Of a DNA stretch of 64,000 bases, positions 1 to 12,851 are shown in pieces. The stretch lies in the NCBI GenBank assembly GCA_002189035.1, contig NEEC01000004.1:2542001-2606000 (forward strand), written 5' to 3'. The stretch is from Utricularia gibba. Taxonomy: Eukaryota; Streptophyta; Magnoliopsida; Lamiales; Lentibulariaceae. The position numbers and the translations under genes were made by a program. The notes below the pieces were generated by a model, which had not been told where the DNA came from, made no database searches, and saw only the letters and a program-made list of their open reading frames with translations. The stretch's first letter is position 1. Each line of letters begins with the position of its first letter.

Positions 1-1420
1 CATCATTTAATCGAGTGTTGGTCTAACATTCGTGGCTCATCAGGCACATAATTTGACAAGTCTTGATTTCTCCTCAAATTGATCCAAAAATGCCCTAAAA
101 ATCCACAAAATATACTTTCTCCCCAAAAAGATCAAAGTAGTATGAAAAATACAAAATCAATTGATAATAATGAGAAAGTGAAATCTAAGGTAAATAAAAA
201 CAATACTCAAGAGTAATGAAAGAATATGTTTTTCAATGACTCAAACTCACTTATCAACTCCCTTACACTTAGATATTGTTTATTCTCAAGCAATTGTTCA
301 AAGTAGTTTCCTCCAAAGTAGTGACTTGCAAATAGAATTAAGGCTAGCAAACTGTTTGAATTATTCAATAGTATACTATCCACTTGCTCCCTTGCATGTT
401 GCTACTTCTCATAGGTGTCACTCATTACGCTCAACATAAGAAATTCATAAGAGGAAGGTGAAATGAAAAGAGGATTGCTCAATAGCTAAATGTAGGCGAG
501 TCATTAAATTTGCGCAAGTGATCCAATGGTTTTAACAAGCTTGCGCAATCATGAGGTCTTTTTCTCAGGTTGTAATGCGGTAGGAGCTTGGGATAGATGG
601 AAAATTTGGCTGGAGGCTCCATATTATCGGTAATAAGAGGTGAGCATCCATCAAACAATTCTTTCATGTTATCCTTTGATTTTCATACTCCAAGAAACTC
701 ATTCTCTTTCAATTTTGTGCTTTTTTCCAACCCGTCAACCCCTTATCTCTTTTCTTCTTCTCATCTTCTTTTTTTATTTTTTATTTTTTTTTCGAAATTG
801 ATCTCTCTCTTAGACGATGTGTCTGTTTAAAATCTCTTCATAATTTGTTGAGATAGAGTTTGATCATTGAATTGAAAATTGCTCTCAAGTTTTTTTCTTT
901 TGTAATAAAGCTCCTAGTTTTGCAACTTGCACAAGCAAACGAACAAAACTGTTCTCTAGATGCTCACTCCTTGGGTCAAGAGAAATTGGCTTCTGATGTG
1001 GTGATCCAAATAATAAGGTTTCAGGCCAAGTGGGGTTCACTAAGTGGATTCAAGGGTGAATATGGGGATAAAAAAAGACAAATCCTAATGTTTCAATCCT
1101 TTTACGCAAGACTTGTAGAATAACTCAGTAGCATGTATGAGAACAAGTAATATGATCATTCTGCATTCAGGTCACCTCCTCACTAAGAAACTAGAGCTAT
1201 GTAGCTTGGACAAAGGACATAAAATGAACAAGATGTTAAAAAACAACATAGCAACTAGCATACCAAAATTCTAATTCACAACAACTATCTCGAAAAAAAT
1301 AATACAAAAAACAGATGTTTAGGTTCTAGTAAAACACAAAATGCAAGGAGGTGATCATTGAAACATTTTCCAAATTTGAAAAAAAAGTTTTAAAAGGCAC
1401 AAAAACAATCTAAAAAGTCA
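1..1420. other. AT-rich spacer, probable 3' LTR side of the gypsy relic
   Basis: No coding region is supported; the open frames here are short and unlike any family I recognise. The stretch lies beyond the polypurine tract of the minus-strand gypsy relic, so part of it should be that element's 3' LTR, starting near 1424 and running to lower coordinates. The far LTR end could not be placed. Confidence 0.4.
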
Positions 1421-1423
1421 AGT

Positions 1424-2580
1424 ACTCCCCTCTCACACTTAAATGACATCTTGTCCTCAAGATGGGTAGAAACACTTAACTTTCATCATGTGCCCGTGAT
1501 GTATCTAATAGAGCGGAATTTTTCCTCAAAAATATCTGTTGCACCTGTGCTAGTTGAAGAGAAAGAAAACAATGCAAGAGAAAATAAAAAATAAACTAAA
1601 ATAACAAAAGAAAAATGGAAGAGAACTAGGTGCTTATTTTTTTTTATGGCAACAAGCAAACCATCGGAGCTTCCTGGTCAAGTGGGATGATGGGTGGTGA
1701 TATCCACCGGAACATGTAGTATATCAATGGAGGGTTTTACTTGCTCATGGAACCTTTTCAATTCTGAATATTTACCATAAATTCTCCATGATTGGGATCG
1801 GTGATGAACACTGTTCCACTAGGGTAGATATTCTTGATAGTATATAATCCACACCATTTGGACTTGAGTTTTCCTGGAAATAAGTGAAAACGAGAGTTAA
1901 ATAATAAAATTAGGTCACCTTCTATCAGGTTCGCAAGTGACTGTCATGCCAAGCCTTTGTTTCTTCATTGTACAGCTTTGCATTTTCATAAGCACTCATT
2001 CTTAGCTCATTCAGTTCTTGGAGTTGCAAGATCCTTTGTTCTCCAACAACTTTGACATTCAAATTTAATTCTTTGATCACTCAATATGCCTTGTGCTCTA
2101 ATTCTATAGGCAAGTGACAGGCTTCGCCATAAACCAAATGATAAGGGGATGTCTCCAAGGAAGTCATATACATTTTGCGATAAGCCCATAAAGCATCAAT
2201 CAATTTGGTTGCCCAATCCTTGCGAGTTTTGGCCACCATACGCTCTAGAATCCTCTTCAATTCCCTGTTCGTTACCTCTACTTGGTCGCAGGTTTGTAGG
2301 TGATATGGAGTTGATGCCCTGTGTCCTACTCTATATTTGCGTAAGAGCTTCCGGAACTCTCTCAATGAATTGTTTACCACCATCACTTATGATATATCTT
2401 GGGGAAACAAACCTAGGTAGAATAATCTATTTGAAGAGCTTAATGATAGCTCTTTCTTCAGCTACTAGAATCACAATAACTTCTGCTCATTTTGAGGCAT
2501 AATCCATTATCACAAGAATTTGGGTGTTGCTATAAGATGAATGAAAAGATTCCATAAAATCCAGCCCTCAAACATCAATT
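1424..2580 (-). mobile_element. Ty3/gypsy (Athila/Tat-like) retrotransposon relic, integrase end
   Basis: Read on the minus strand, this is the C-terminal half of a gypsy polyprotein. It shows an integrase core piece (IISDGGKQFI, then STPYHLQTCDQVEVTNRELK, then a stretch ending in SPYHLVYGEACHLPIELEHKAY), followed by [16 protein letters not shown] and a C-terminal module with LLFNSRFHLFPGKLKSKW and FITDPNHGEFMVN. The frame is broken by stops and shifts, so it is dead. Just past the coding end a purine-rich tract (about 1425-1436 on the complement, GTGAGAGGGGAG) looks like the polypurine tract that primes plus-strand DNA. The module order and the LLFNSR/FPGKL signature are typical of Athila/Tat elements. 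Gag, protease and reverse transcriptase are absent here. Confidence 0.85.
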
Positions 2581-4375
2581 CTTAAACCCCTAGTTTATAT
2601 TTTTTATAGAAATTTTCAATTCTTAGGAAAGACTTTCATCATCATTTATATAGATAAAAATTTGAGGTAAGCTATATAGATTCTTCAAATGATTTTTTTA
2701 AAATCAAATAAATATATGATTTAATAACTGACATTCTTATAAATTATTTATTCAAAACCTGAAATGTGCAAATATATAAAATTGATATTGTTATTCTAGC
2801 ATATGTATCTGTTCAAGTTTATTCTTGAAAATGCAAATTCAAAGAGAAATCAAATGAATGTATTGGCAATATTCAACCCAATATTGGATATATGCAATCT
2901 TATGTTGATTTGCTAAGTTTAAAAGAGACAATATAATATCATTCAAGTCAAATGTAGATTATTATTTGGATAATGATGCAATGTCATATTCTTCAAACTT
3001 TGATACTCTTGAATAATAAAAGTCTTAAAAAAATGAAATGTCCATCATTTTAAATACTTGTAAAAGATGTTTTTTTTCATTTTAATTACATCTATGACTT
3101 TAAGATCAGCTTTATATATATATATATATATATATATTCAAATTATAATTCCACATTGTAATAGATTGTATCTTACATTGATTGAAACTTTGATTTGTTT
3201 GTAAAGCTAATTATATACTGAAAATTTTTAGTTTATTTTTTTTATATCTATTAAGATTTATTTATTTATCATTTATGAACATTATTATACTTTATTGTAG
3301 ATCTAAAGGAAGTGATTCCATCATATATTGTTATATTTGTTGATGATAAATATGAAGAAAGTGAGGGATGAAATCAATGAAATTGGAGATATTTAAGTAT
3401 GCCATTTTTCATGTTATTGTGCTATTTCTACCTTTTATGTAGTGCAAATCTTATTTGGACAAATTGTAATAATTATAAATATGAATATTTATTGTATTAA
3501 TTTTTTAAAAATATTTTGTATAGTAAAAAATGAAAATGATAAAAAGTCAATTCAAAATCTATTTTTAGAAGTAAAAAAAATTTTATATTATTAAAAAAAT
3601 TATTACATGAGAATATTATCCATCATAGGGTAGATATCCATAAATATAAGATATAGATTTGAAAATTCATATTCATCGTAAATTTGGATCAGATATGGAT
3701 TTGAAATTTAAATTTGTGAATAAGATATGAATTTTGTAAAACTCTACCATAATTTGACATTCAATTTTGATGACAGGCAGCCCTTCTGCTGTCCTCCTTC
3801 CTACTCCTACCCAAAGCTTCAGCTCATGTGGCACGATCGATTGGATGATATTATTACCCGCGGTACCCTAATTTGATTGATTTATAGGGCAATTCAACAA
3901 ACAAACCCCAGCGATTTCTGGTTCATGTTTCTCCTTTTCAACAGCTTGACTTGTTACTGTGCCCCAGTATGTCTATGGGCGGGGGGGGGGGGGGCCGTGC
4001 CAAGCCATCTGCTTTGCCTATAATCTAGGTGAATTAGGGATTATGAAATATATGAATTAACATCGCCACCTTCTATTCTTGCTCTTCTACCTTAATCTCC
4101 ACTCTACTCCCCATTCCTGCTTCCTGTCACTTTGTGGTTCATTCTATGGAATTCCGGTGTCACCAGGAATGAAATGTATGGCTTTTCAGTTTCTGCTCAT
4201 CTTATTCAATGTTTTCTTCCTGGTGGCTAGAAAGATCAATTTGGGTCATTTTGACAATAGGGATTCCTTTATAGCTCTGCTTTGCTGGCAACCGCACCCC
4301 TTAATCTGTGAATTTTGTTTTTAAATGATCAGCTTATGGCTTCTGTAGTGTAATTTCTGGGAGAAATTGATTAGC
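2581..4375. other. AT-rich spacer and upstream region of the diflavin reductase gene
   Basis: About 1.2 kb of very AT-rich sequence without coding signal includes a (TA)n tract at 3113-3137. It is followed from about 3760 by a more balanced segment that should hold the promoter and 5' UTR of the gene starting at 4376. A 14-G run sits at 3981-3994. I did not identify a convincing TATA box. Confidence 0.5.
3981..3994. repeat. poly-G run (14 G)
   Basis: Fourteen consecutive G residues lie between a C and CCGTGC. Such runs are hard to call, and the true length may differ. Confidence 0.9.
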
Positions 4376-7300
4376 ATGGCAAAGGAGAAAATTGGCATGA
4401 GGCTGGTTATACTGTATGCTTCAGAAACAGGAAATGCAATAGATGCTGCTGAGCGTCTTGGCCGTGAAGCAGAGAGGCGTGGATGCCCATCAGTCTCTGT
4501 CCTCTCGATCAATGAAATTGAGCCTGTGTGTATTCAACCCTTTATTCACGTGTTAAACTATCTGGACCTTTATATTTAAATATGTCATACACATTACATG
4601 GTAAAAAAATATTTTTTATCTTGTTGATTCTTACAGAGTGACTTGCCAAATATGCGTGTGGTAATATTTGTGGTGTCAACCACGGGTCAGGGTGACAATC
4701 CTGACTCCATGAAGGTGACCGTTTTTCTCACCTTATCAGCTCATGATTCTCTTTAGGTAATGTTTCTACTTGCATCCATTCTACTCCTATTGGGCAGGGT
4801 TTTTGGAAGTTCTTATTGCAAAAGAACCTGAGAAGAAACTGGCTTGAAGGAGTTAAGTTTGCTGTGTTTGGATTAGGCGATTCCAGTTACCAGAAATACA
4901 ATGTGAGTTTAGAATGATATGGAGTAATGGATTTCTCCTAGGCCTTATTGTTTTCTGAAAGAAGCAATTGCTTAACCTCTTCGATTCTTGGTTTTTCATA
5001 GTTTTTATTTGAAAATATTATGTATTTTAAAACTACCAGTAGCAGTGATGCTTAATCACTTTTCATCTGAAAATCTGGAGAAGACTGATACGAAATTTTC
5101 TTGCTTCATGTTTTGTGCAGTATGTGGCAAAGAAGTTGGACAAACGGTTGTCAGATCTTGGTGCAACATTGATAATAGAAAAAGGACTTGGAGATGATCA
5201 GCATCCTTCAGGGTACAACTATATCCCCTGGACTCTTCAGTTAATGAAAATTGTGGGAATTTAAATAAATGGTGGCTGTAAAAATTAAAGCTGAGTCAAT
5301 TGTGAAAACTTAACAGGTATGAAGGGGCTCTAGACCCCTGGATGTCCCGCTTGTGGAATGCATTATATGAACTGAATAGCGAATTACTTCCAGGGGCCAT
5401 GAGTTTTGTTATTCCAGAAGTCATATTACTAGATAAGCCTAGAGTTCGAATCATATATCATGAGTCTAAAGAAAGGGTACCATTGGGTTCAAGTACATCA
5501 GGTTGGTTGCTTCTCAGGGTTTCCTTTTTTCGAAAAAGTAGCTTGAACTAACACTGATCTGGCCTCATGAAATTAGCGTTAGTTAGCCCCCGTTTTTTCC
5601 TATTTTCTGTTGATTTTTTTTTTTTTTTGTTTCCTGGCTTTATACTCCAACTGTGCACCATTTTGGTCATAGTTACTCTTGATTTCGCATTGCAGGTGTA
5701 AAAACTTTGGAGAATATTGAGAATGCCTATTCGATGGTTCAACAAAGGATCTCTGTCAAAAGCAGGCCTGATTGCTTCCTAAGAATGGTAGGCAGAGTTT
5801 CTCTTTCTTGCTTGATCAGCTATAATGCTATATCGTTTAATTTTTATTGAAATTCTAATTCAATAACCATATTCATTTTGCTAATCTGTTTTGTGGATTC
5901 AGTAGGAAAGTACTAACAACAGTGATTTTTTTCTGATTAGTTAACTTTGACGTGCTACATTTCTGAAACCCTGCAGAATGTTGTTAATCCATACCTTCGT
6001 TTATGTAGACTCAGAATATTCAATTATGTAGACCTGGTAGTACAAGGGACGTACGCCACTTGGAGTTTGAAGTTGCATCATCTGTAAGATGGCCAAATCA
6101 TTTTCCTAGACTGATTTTTTATTTAGTGTAATATTATGATTGTTAGTGCTACTATTATTAAGTGAATGACTGTATTACCATGTTTAATCCCCTCCAGGGA
6201 GTCAGTTATGAAGTTGGTGATGTTCTTTGGGTTCTTCCAAGTCAAGACGCTACAGCTGTGGATGCTTTCATTCAGCGTTGCAATTTGAATCCTGATTCAT
6301 ACATCACTGTAATAAGTTCTCTTGTATTAATACGTTGTGGTTCTTCCCAATTTTGTGATTACTTTGATGGACTTTTTACCTGTATTATTTTAAATGATTG
6401 TTATTTTATGTCTTTTTCAGGCTTGTCACAGAGGAAAACAAAACCATATTTCTACAGATACACAATTGGTGCACGTGAAATTAAAATCCTTTGTTGAGTT
6501 AACAATGGATGTGGCTTCTGCATCACCTAGACGATATTTTTTTGAGGTATTGTCTATGATGCGATTTCTTGCACCAGTGCTATATCTCACGTTATATTTT
6601 TGGGGAAATAAGCTCCTGCAATTTATTGGGTATCAGCCGTTTGGGTCGTGTTGGAAAAACAATTACATGCTGGTCATTTTCCTGTAAATTTAGGATCATT
6701 CCGTTGGACAATGTTCCAGTTTCTTGTTGTAGTTTCTTTGTACTGTTGAATGTCATCCTTGTAACCGCAATAGGTTTATTCATCAACAGTGGATCCTCCT
6801 TCATTCTGTTTGGATAGTACTTATTTCCTACTACTTTACTTTGGAAATGTTCTCCAGTGCCAGAATATGATTTTCAACTGCTGACAAGAACAAGCCCAAA
6901 ATTGAAAATATTTTCAATGAAATTGCATCATTAAGACATTCATCTGTTGACAATATGAAACATGGACTTCAGGTTATGAGTTTTTTTGCCACCGCAGCAC
7001 ATGAAAGAGAAAGGCTTCAGTATTTTACGTCAGCCGAAGGAAGAGATGATCTATACCAGTACAACCAGAAAGAGCGCAGGACAGTGTTGGAGGTCCGGAT
7101 GTTTTTTTCCTTTTTTTTGTATTAAGTAGATTTAGTTGTGCTGCGGAGCTCAAATTGAAAGGCTATTTTGGTTCCAAGTTCAACAAGTAGCTCCTTGTAT
7201 TCTATATGAAATGTCTTTTGTTGTTGAGGAAAGAACAATTTGTTATGCTATTACCGCAGTAGTGCATATGTTGTCTTCATCTTCACACTTCCCTGTTTGA

Positions 7301-8124
7301 TCTAGGTCCTAGAAGATTTTCCTTCGGTACAAATGCCATTCGAATGGTTGGTAGAGCTGGTTCCTGTGCTGAAGCCAAGGGCCTTTTCCATTGCTTCTTC
7401 TCATGCGGCCCATCCAAATCATGTACACTTAACTGTAAGTGTTGTCTCATGGATGACTCCATATAAGAGGAAACGCTCTGGTCTCTGCTCCTCTTGGCTT
7501 GCAAATATTGATCCTCGGGATGATAGTAAGTGAAATAATTCATTCTAGTGGCTACTGTCCCAACCTATTTTACAAGTTACATCTGACTGTGGACAGGAGT
7601 CCTTATACCAGCATGGTTCAGCAAAGGCTCTCTCCCATCCCCAGCACCATCACTTCCTCTCATTCTTGTTGGACCAGGGACAGGATGTGCTCCTTTCCAT
7701 GGGTTCGTAGAGGAGCGAGCGATGCAGAGCAGATCCATTCCCACTGCACCAATACTCTACTTTTTTGGGTGCCGAAGTGAGAACGATGACTTTCTATACA
7801 AAGCATTTTGGTTGACTCATTCACAGAAGGGGGAGTGCTTTCAGATGATAAGGGTGGGGGTTCCACGTAGCCTTCTCCAGGGATCAGCCGCAGAAAGTCT
7901 ATGTTCAGCACAAAATGAGAGAGCAAAGTGATAAAGTATGGAGCCTGCTGAGTCAGGGTGCTGCAGTATATGTTGCTGGGTCAGCAAATAAAATGCCGAG
8001 TGATGTCATGTCTGCGTTTGAAGAAATTGTCTCCACGAAAGCTGGCGTTTCCAAGGAAGATGCTTCACAATGGATCAGGGCACTGGAAAAATCTGGCAAC
8101 TATCATGTTGAAGCTTGGTGTTGA
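4376..8124 (+). CDS. ATR3: NADPH-dependent diflavin oxidoreductase 1 (ATR3/Tah18/NDOR1 type), 12 exons, two frameshifts in last exon
   Basis: This family passes electrons from NADPH through FAD and FMN to the Fe-S protein Dre2/anamorsin in cytosolic iron-sulfur assembly. Predicted exons are 4376-4525, 4637-4714, 4798-4902, 5121-5212, 5317-5501, 5696-5787, 6015-6083, 6198-6308, 6421-6546, 6973-7092, 7306-7525 and 7597-8124, about 625 aa, the family's usual length. An N-terminal flavodoxin module (LYASETGNA, VSTTGQGDNP, FGLGDSSY) is followed by the FAD part (RAFSIASS) and the NADPH part (VGPGTGCAPF, YFFGCRSENDDF). The C-terminus ends in VEAWC. The start is the ATG giving MAKEKIG, just before the first beta strand. 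As written, exon 12 shifts frame twice, at the 5-G runs 7829-7833 and 7856-7860. One extra G in each restores QKGGVLSDDKGGGF...AFSRDQ, which matches the family, so an assembly error is more likely than a dead gene. Confidence 0.92.
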
Positions 8125-8922
8125 ACCCACCGCACCGCACATCTACTCAGATGATTTCTGGTTGATCATCATGTTGAAGCTAGAGGGAGCCTTCATAGCA
8201 ATGTCACTAACGCCTTTTGGACTTCCATATTCATGTAGTAATGTTAAGCATGACAGGGTTGTGTTATTTGATTTTTTTTTTTTTCATCGAGCAGGTGAAT
8301 GTTTTTTAATTCAATTTTGTCATGATTAAATAAATAGGAAAACGATTTTTATTTATTTAAATAATATATTTGTTTTTATAATATAATAAAAAATTATTAA
8401 ACTCAATTCAATTTATTATAAAAATGATTCCATCTAAATCAATTTCGTTTAAGTTTCAAAACTGCGATCCATTGATCATTCAGAAATGATTAATTTTATT
8501 TACTATGTTTCTTGAAAGTGATTCCAAATTTAGAAACTATATGATAATTATATTAGTATAATAATATATATTATTATTAAATGAAATTATGTAATATTTT
8601 ATAATTTTTTAAATTTAATTTTTAATTGAATTAAATTAAAAATAAATATTCGCCATCATTTATTGAGAAATTAAATATTCCAAAACAAATTGTAATATAG
8701 AAATATTATTTTCTATGGGTGAAAAGTATTTGAAATGAATCGATGGAAAGTATGAAAGATTCAGAAGCCACATATTTATGAGTTATAAATAAATATAAAT
8801 AAAGTGCTTCAGTAGTGCACACAAATCACAAGCTATAAAATCATCCAAATTTCAACATTATTCATCGTATTCTACTGCTTTTAACAATCTTCTCTGCAGG
8901 CTGCGGGACTCCACTCCATGAC
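8125..8922. other. AT-rich spacer between convergent genes
   Basis: This holds the 3' UTRs of the diflavin reductase (plus) and the glycosyltransferase (minus). The middle is AT-rich with a run of about 16 T near 8271. No gene or mobile element is recognised. Confidence 0.5.
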
Positions 8923-10487
8923 TCAGGTTGCTCTTCCGGCAAGCAGCACTTCGTTTATCAGCCTGTTTAGATTCACCTCCGACGAACCACCCGGCGCCGC
9001 CGCGGCATCGGCCTTCCGCCTCCACTCAGCCGCCGTCTCCTTCATCTTGCGCCCTTTCTCTCCGGTCATAAGCTCCCTAACTTGCCTCTCCACCTCATCC
9101 CTCTTCACATTGCTATCGATCTCCATTCCGATCCCCCAATCCACACAACTGTACCTGCAATTCGTCTGCTGCTCTGCAAAAAACGGCCAGCAAATCATCG
9201 GGACGCCGCTGCTAATACTCTCCAACGTCGAATTCCATCCACAATGCGTCAGAAATCCTCCCACCGCCCTGTGCGTGAGCACCGCCTCCTGTGAGCACCA
9301 ACTTACCATTAAGCCCCTGTCCACCGTTTCCGCGGCAAACTCCTCCGGCAACAGCGCCGACTCACCAGAGACAATATCCGGTCGAATCACCCATAAAAAG
9401 GTATGCCCACTATTCGCCAACCCCCACGCGAACTCTGTTAGCTGCGCCGCCGTGACGACGGTGATGCTGCCGAAGTTAACATAAACAACCGATCCCGGTG
9501 CCTTGCCATCGAGCCATGAAATGCATTCCTGATCTTCCTTCCATAAACTAGACTCAATGGCGTTCACGGCATCATTTTCGGGAAGAGATTTCATCTTCGA
9601 ATTGAGCGGGCCAAGGGAATAAATCTTCGGCGGATAAAATTCCGACAACGCCCCCAGGCTTTCTTCCTCCAAGGCGTCAAATGTGTTGAAGATGATTGCG
9701 TTTGCACACCGAATTGCTTCGGTTTCTTGCAACACAAATTTTATCATGAACTCCTCGGGGTTCGTCGTTCGTAAGAACGTCGGCAAATCCCTTAGCCGGA
9801 GCAGTTTCTTGCTTCTCCACGCCGGAGCCAGCTCCACCTCCGTTTCCAGGTAACCATCGGTCACCTGTCCCATGTCTGCGACCACATTAATCACAAACAG
9901 TGACTGAGAACCAACATATTATGTAAAGAACAAATGGGTAAATTCTATGTAATACCTTTGAGAGGGATAACGCCGTTGTCGAGAAGGCGACGATATTGGA
10001 GGTACCCCAGCAACCCGCAAGCGCTAGCTGTCCATAGACATACCTCTGGCAACCGGAATCTCTCCGCCGCCTTGAGAGTAAAACTCATCACCGCATCGGA
10101 GACGATGCAGGTCACTGGCGGGACGCTCTTGTCGCTATTCAGGTCGAGGAGCAGAGCACAGAACGGCTCCAAGCAAGTTGTCGTCGTTGATTGGCACAGA
10201 GAAGGTACATCTTGGGTAACGTCAGCATCGGACGGTGGGAGCCCGTCCGGGATCGAAGCGAATCGGAAGTCCGGGAGGCCGGCGAGCGCGTCACTGCCGT
10301 GGGATTTGAGCAAGCGGCGGTGGTTGTATTCGGAGTTGACGAATGTGACGTGGAAGCCCCTGTGGTGAAGGAGCTTGGCGAGCTTCAACATGGGGTTTAT
10401 GTGCCCCTGCGCCGGGTACGGTACGCAGACGGCGTGCGGTTTCCCGCCGCCGGTGAGGACGGTGGCTGCAGGCGCGTAATGACCCAT
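8923..10487 (-). CDS. UDP-glycosyltransferase, UGT85A-like, two exons
   Basis: This is a family 1 glycosyltransferase that moves a sugar, usually glucose from UDP-glucose, onto small acceptors in the cytosol. Exons are 10487-9956 and 9875-8923, joined G|AC, giving 494 aa; the single intron at this place is typical of the UGT85 group. The N-terminal motif [11 protein letters not shown] carries the expected catalytic His (about residue 29), with an Asp partner in [10 protein letters not shown]. The 44-residue PSPG donor-binding box spans about 370-413 ([10 protein letters not shown], then [27 protein letters not shown]) and ends in Gln, which favours UDP-glucose. All key residues are present and the frame is open. 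The substrate cannot be read from sequence; UGT85 members include cytokinin, cyanohydrin and terpenoid glucosyltransferases. The coding region is much more GC-rich than its flanks. Confidence 0.93.
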
Positions 10488-12026
10488 AGTTATATAACCG
10501 ACAAACTAGAAGTGGTACCAAGAGAGTTGGATGTCTGTCTTATTCTGCCCTCAGGGAGCACAACTATAAATAAACACAGCCACAGGGATTTCAACAAGTT
10601 TATTTCACAAAATTCAACTCAAAGAAGAGGTCAGCGTTTTGCTACCGCCAAACCATGGTTGGAGTCGAGCGCCCTCTTTCTACTCTCCCCTGATATTCCA
10701 AGAATCAATAATAATCTAACCATGGTCAAGGAAGCTTAGCACGCAACCGTGACATGAACCTGAAATGGCAATATATTGTATTATTTTCATTGCGGCTCCG
10801 TCGTTTTTGGGTAGTGGTATAATATAAAGTAATTGATAAAAAGTATTTTCCTTTTTTCAACCCGGAAGTCAGCTTCCGCAGTGGAGTGATCAATTTGGAA
10901 AGGTAGAGGACCAATTTTGCAGGACGTAGCTAGCAACTGCTGCGCTGCTTCACCCAACCGACAGACACGTGGGTGAAGTCGGCATGGGTCCGGGTAGGCA
11001 AAGACTTAATGCAACAGCACACACCTCATCAATGAGCGGAGCGTGCATGCGGAGCGAAGAAATTGGGTGGGTACGTTGGATGGTTTGATCTCTGACGCCT
11101 GCCTGCTCCTGCTCCTGCTCCACCATATGATATGATTTGCCCAATCTAGGGTAGGGTAGGGTAGGGTCCTTATGTACGTACGCATCTTAAAGCAACACAA
11201 CACCAACCAAATTGACAAACCAAATTGATACTTGATTCTGCTTATTTTTATTCAATTGTAATATTAATGTTGCATTAAACATAATATTTTGGATTGTTAA
11301 AAGATGGAACCATCCGAAATATACAATCTTTACTAATGTTTAAGACATATTTAACCATTCTCATGGCATGTATAGCTGCTTCATAAGTTACACATGATTT
11401 TGAATTATCATTGTTGACCAAAGAATACAAAACATTACTTTACACGGGTGATTGGTTTTGTGTAATAATAATAAGAATGACAATGTCATAAACATATTTT
11501 GTTTCGAAATTGATAATGATTATTTTTTGTCATACATTTCATTAAAAACATATTTAACATTATTTAAATTTAAATTAAGTAAATTTACTATACATTTTTA
11601 ATTAATTTTAAATATATATGTTAATGATCATTCCTAAAAATTTATAAAATTTTTATTCAATTAATTTAAATAAAGTAATAAGAAACTTTTTCATTTGATG
11701 AAATCAAATGATGGAACATCAACACCAACGCACCTCATTGCGTATTGGGTTGTCAGCTGCCAAAGGTATTTCAGGATCTGATGTGATGTGCAAGGGAATG
11801 AATAGTTGAAGAACTACTATACAACTCATTCACTTCCAAATGAGTATGGCCGCTGAGGTTCTAGGACTCGGAGCGTGGAGATGACGCAACAGCATGAAAA
11901 GATGAGGACGCAAGCTGGGCAAGGGCCGGAAGCGAACCTCCTGCGTAGATGAACGAACATCAATAATCCAAAGATGACCACGCAAAGGTTAACTTAGACA
12001 AAGGTGCATGTCTAATCCATTTATAA
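10488..12026. other. Spacer: upstream of glycosyltransferase, then AT-rich DNA
   Basis: About 10.5-11.2 kb has balanced composition and should contain the glycosyltransferase promoter on the minus strand. A short GGGTA run (four units near 11147-11167) is present. From 11.2 to 11.7 kb it is AT-rich. 11.7-12.0 kb is the likely 3' UTR side of the small membrane protein gene. No further gene is recognised. Confidence 0.45.
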
Positions 12027-12851
12027 CTATAATGCCCTATCAGTGCATACGGTTGCATCAGAAGGGCAGCTCTCCACAGAGGACTTACCAGCTAAACCAG
12101 CACAGGCTGATGAGAACAGAATCACAGGCGGCCCCTGAATCAAGATAGTGATTGGAAGATGAAAGATAATTACATGCAGTTTTGCGGTTTCAAGCAACCG
12201 TGGCATACAAACCATCTTCCATTAGAAAAATGAGCACAAAATAACTTACACCAACGAACAAATGCATCCACATAGGCCCTGGAATCAACCTCCTAACCAC
12301 AGGCATTGCTGCACATTCATCAACAGAACAAGTAAAGAGATATGATTTGGGAGGCTTTTGCTTCAAATACAACTCAACGAAGGTTATGTGGACTATATGA
12401 CAAAATTTTGGCACTTAGTTGGAAGAGCGCCTTCAATTGAATTCAAATTCAGAAGATTTCCATGGGAAAACAGGGAAAAAAAAGCTAAATGCATGAAAAA
12501 AACAAAAGGAAACCGAGATCTACCGTAGTGGAAACCATAAAAACATCCCGCTGTACCACCAACAGCTGATCCTATCTGTGATTTCAATAAGACCAAACAA
12601 CATCTAAAGGATGCCAAAAAAAAAAAAAACGAGGATAAGTACCATAGAAAAGCTGTCTCTGATCAGTGGTGCAATAGTCCATCGGCTGGTCTCCTATAAC
12701 TGAAGAGGAATGAAGGAGAAAGAAAAAAAAAATTCCACTACGAAAACATCAGAAAAAATTATTCTTGTACCATCTCCTTTGCAAGGGGGCCGGCGCAGTG
12801 CGGACACCTTAAACACTGAAAATCAGCTCTCTCAGTCCTTGGGTCTTCCAT
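12027..12851 (-). CDS. Small Gly-rich membrane protein with N-terminal CxxCxxC, five exons, function unknown
   Basis: Five exons with clean GT-AG borders join in frame: 12851-12771, 12693-12643, 12575-12524, 12308-12250 and 12134-12027, giving 116 aa. Residues 13-19 contain CLRCPHC, a possible small metal site. There follow METSRWTIAPLIRDSFSM, a Gly-rich hydrophobic stretch (IGSAVGGTAGCFYGF), a charged link with PGPMWMHLFVG, and a second hydrophobic stretch (PPVILFSSACAGLAG). This suggests two short membrane segments packing through glycines. The consistent splicing phases and the amphipathic pattern argue for a real conserved gene, although no single open frame is longer than about 75 codons. 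I do not recognise the family, and location (organelle inner membrane or elsewhere) cannot be judged. Translation might instead start at the internal Met before ETSRW. Confidence 0.72.

Noticed and set aside
5997-6014. Extending diflavin reductase exon 7 upstream to the CAG at about 5976
   Set aside because: That reading puts the conserved PGSTRDVRHLEFE in the wrong frame; the acceptor at 6014 gives the conserved frame.
6569-6817. Open frames inside the diflavin reductase gene as extra exons
   Set aside because: They fall in the long intron between exons 9 and 10; the protein is complete without them.
8918-9484. 188-codon plus-strand open frame over the glycosyltransferase
   Set aside because: It is antisense to conserved UGT sequence including the PSPG box; the length follows from the high GC of that exon.
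10191-10739. 182-codon plus-strand open frame at the start of the glycosyltransferase gene
   Set aside because: Antisense to exon 1 and its upstream region, no domain recognised.
11147-11167. Telomere-like GGGTA run
   Set aside because: Only four units of five bases (GGGTA), not the plant TTTAGGG repeat; no sign of interstitial telomere.
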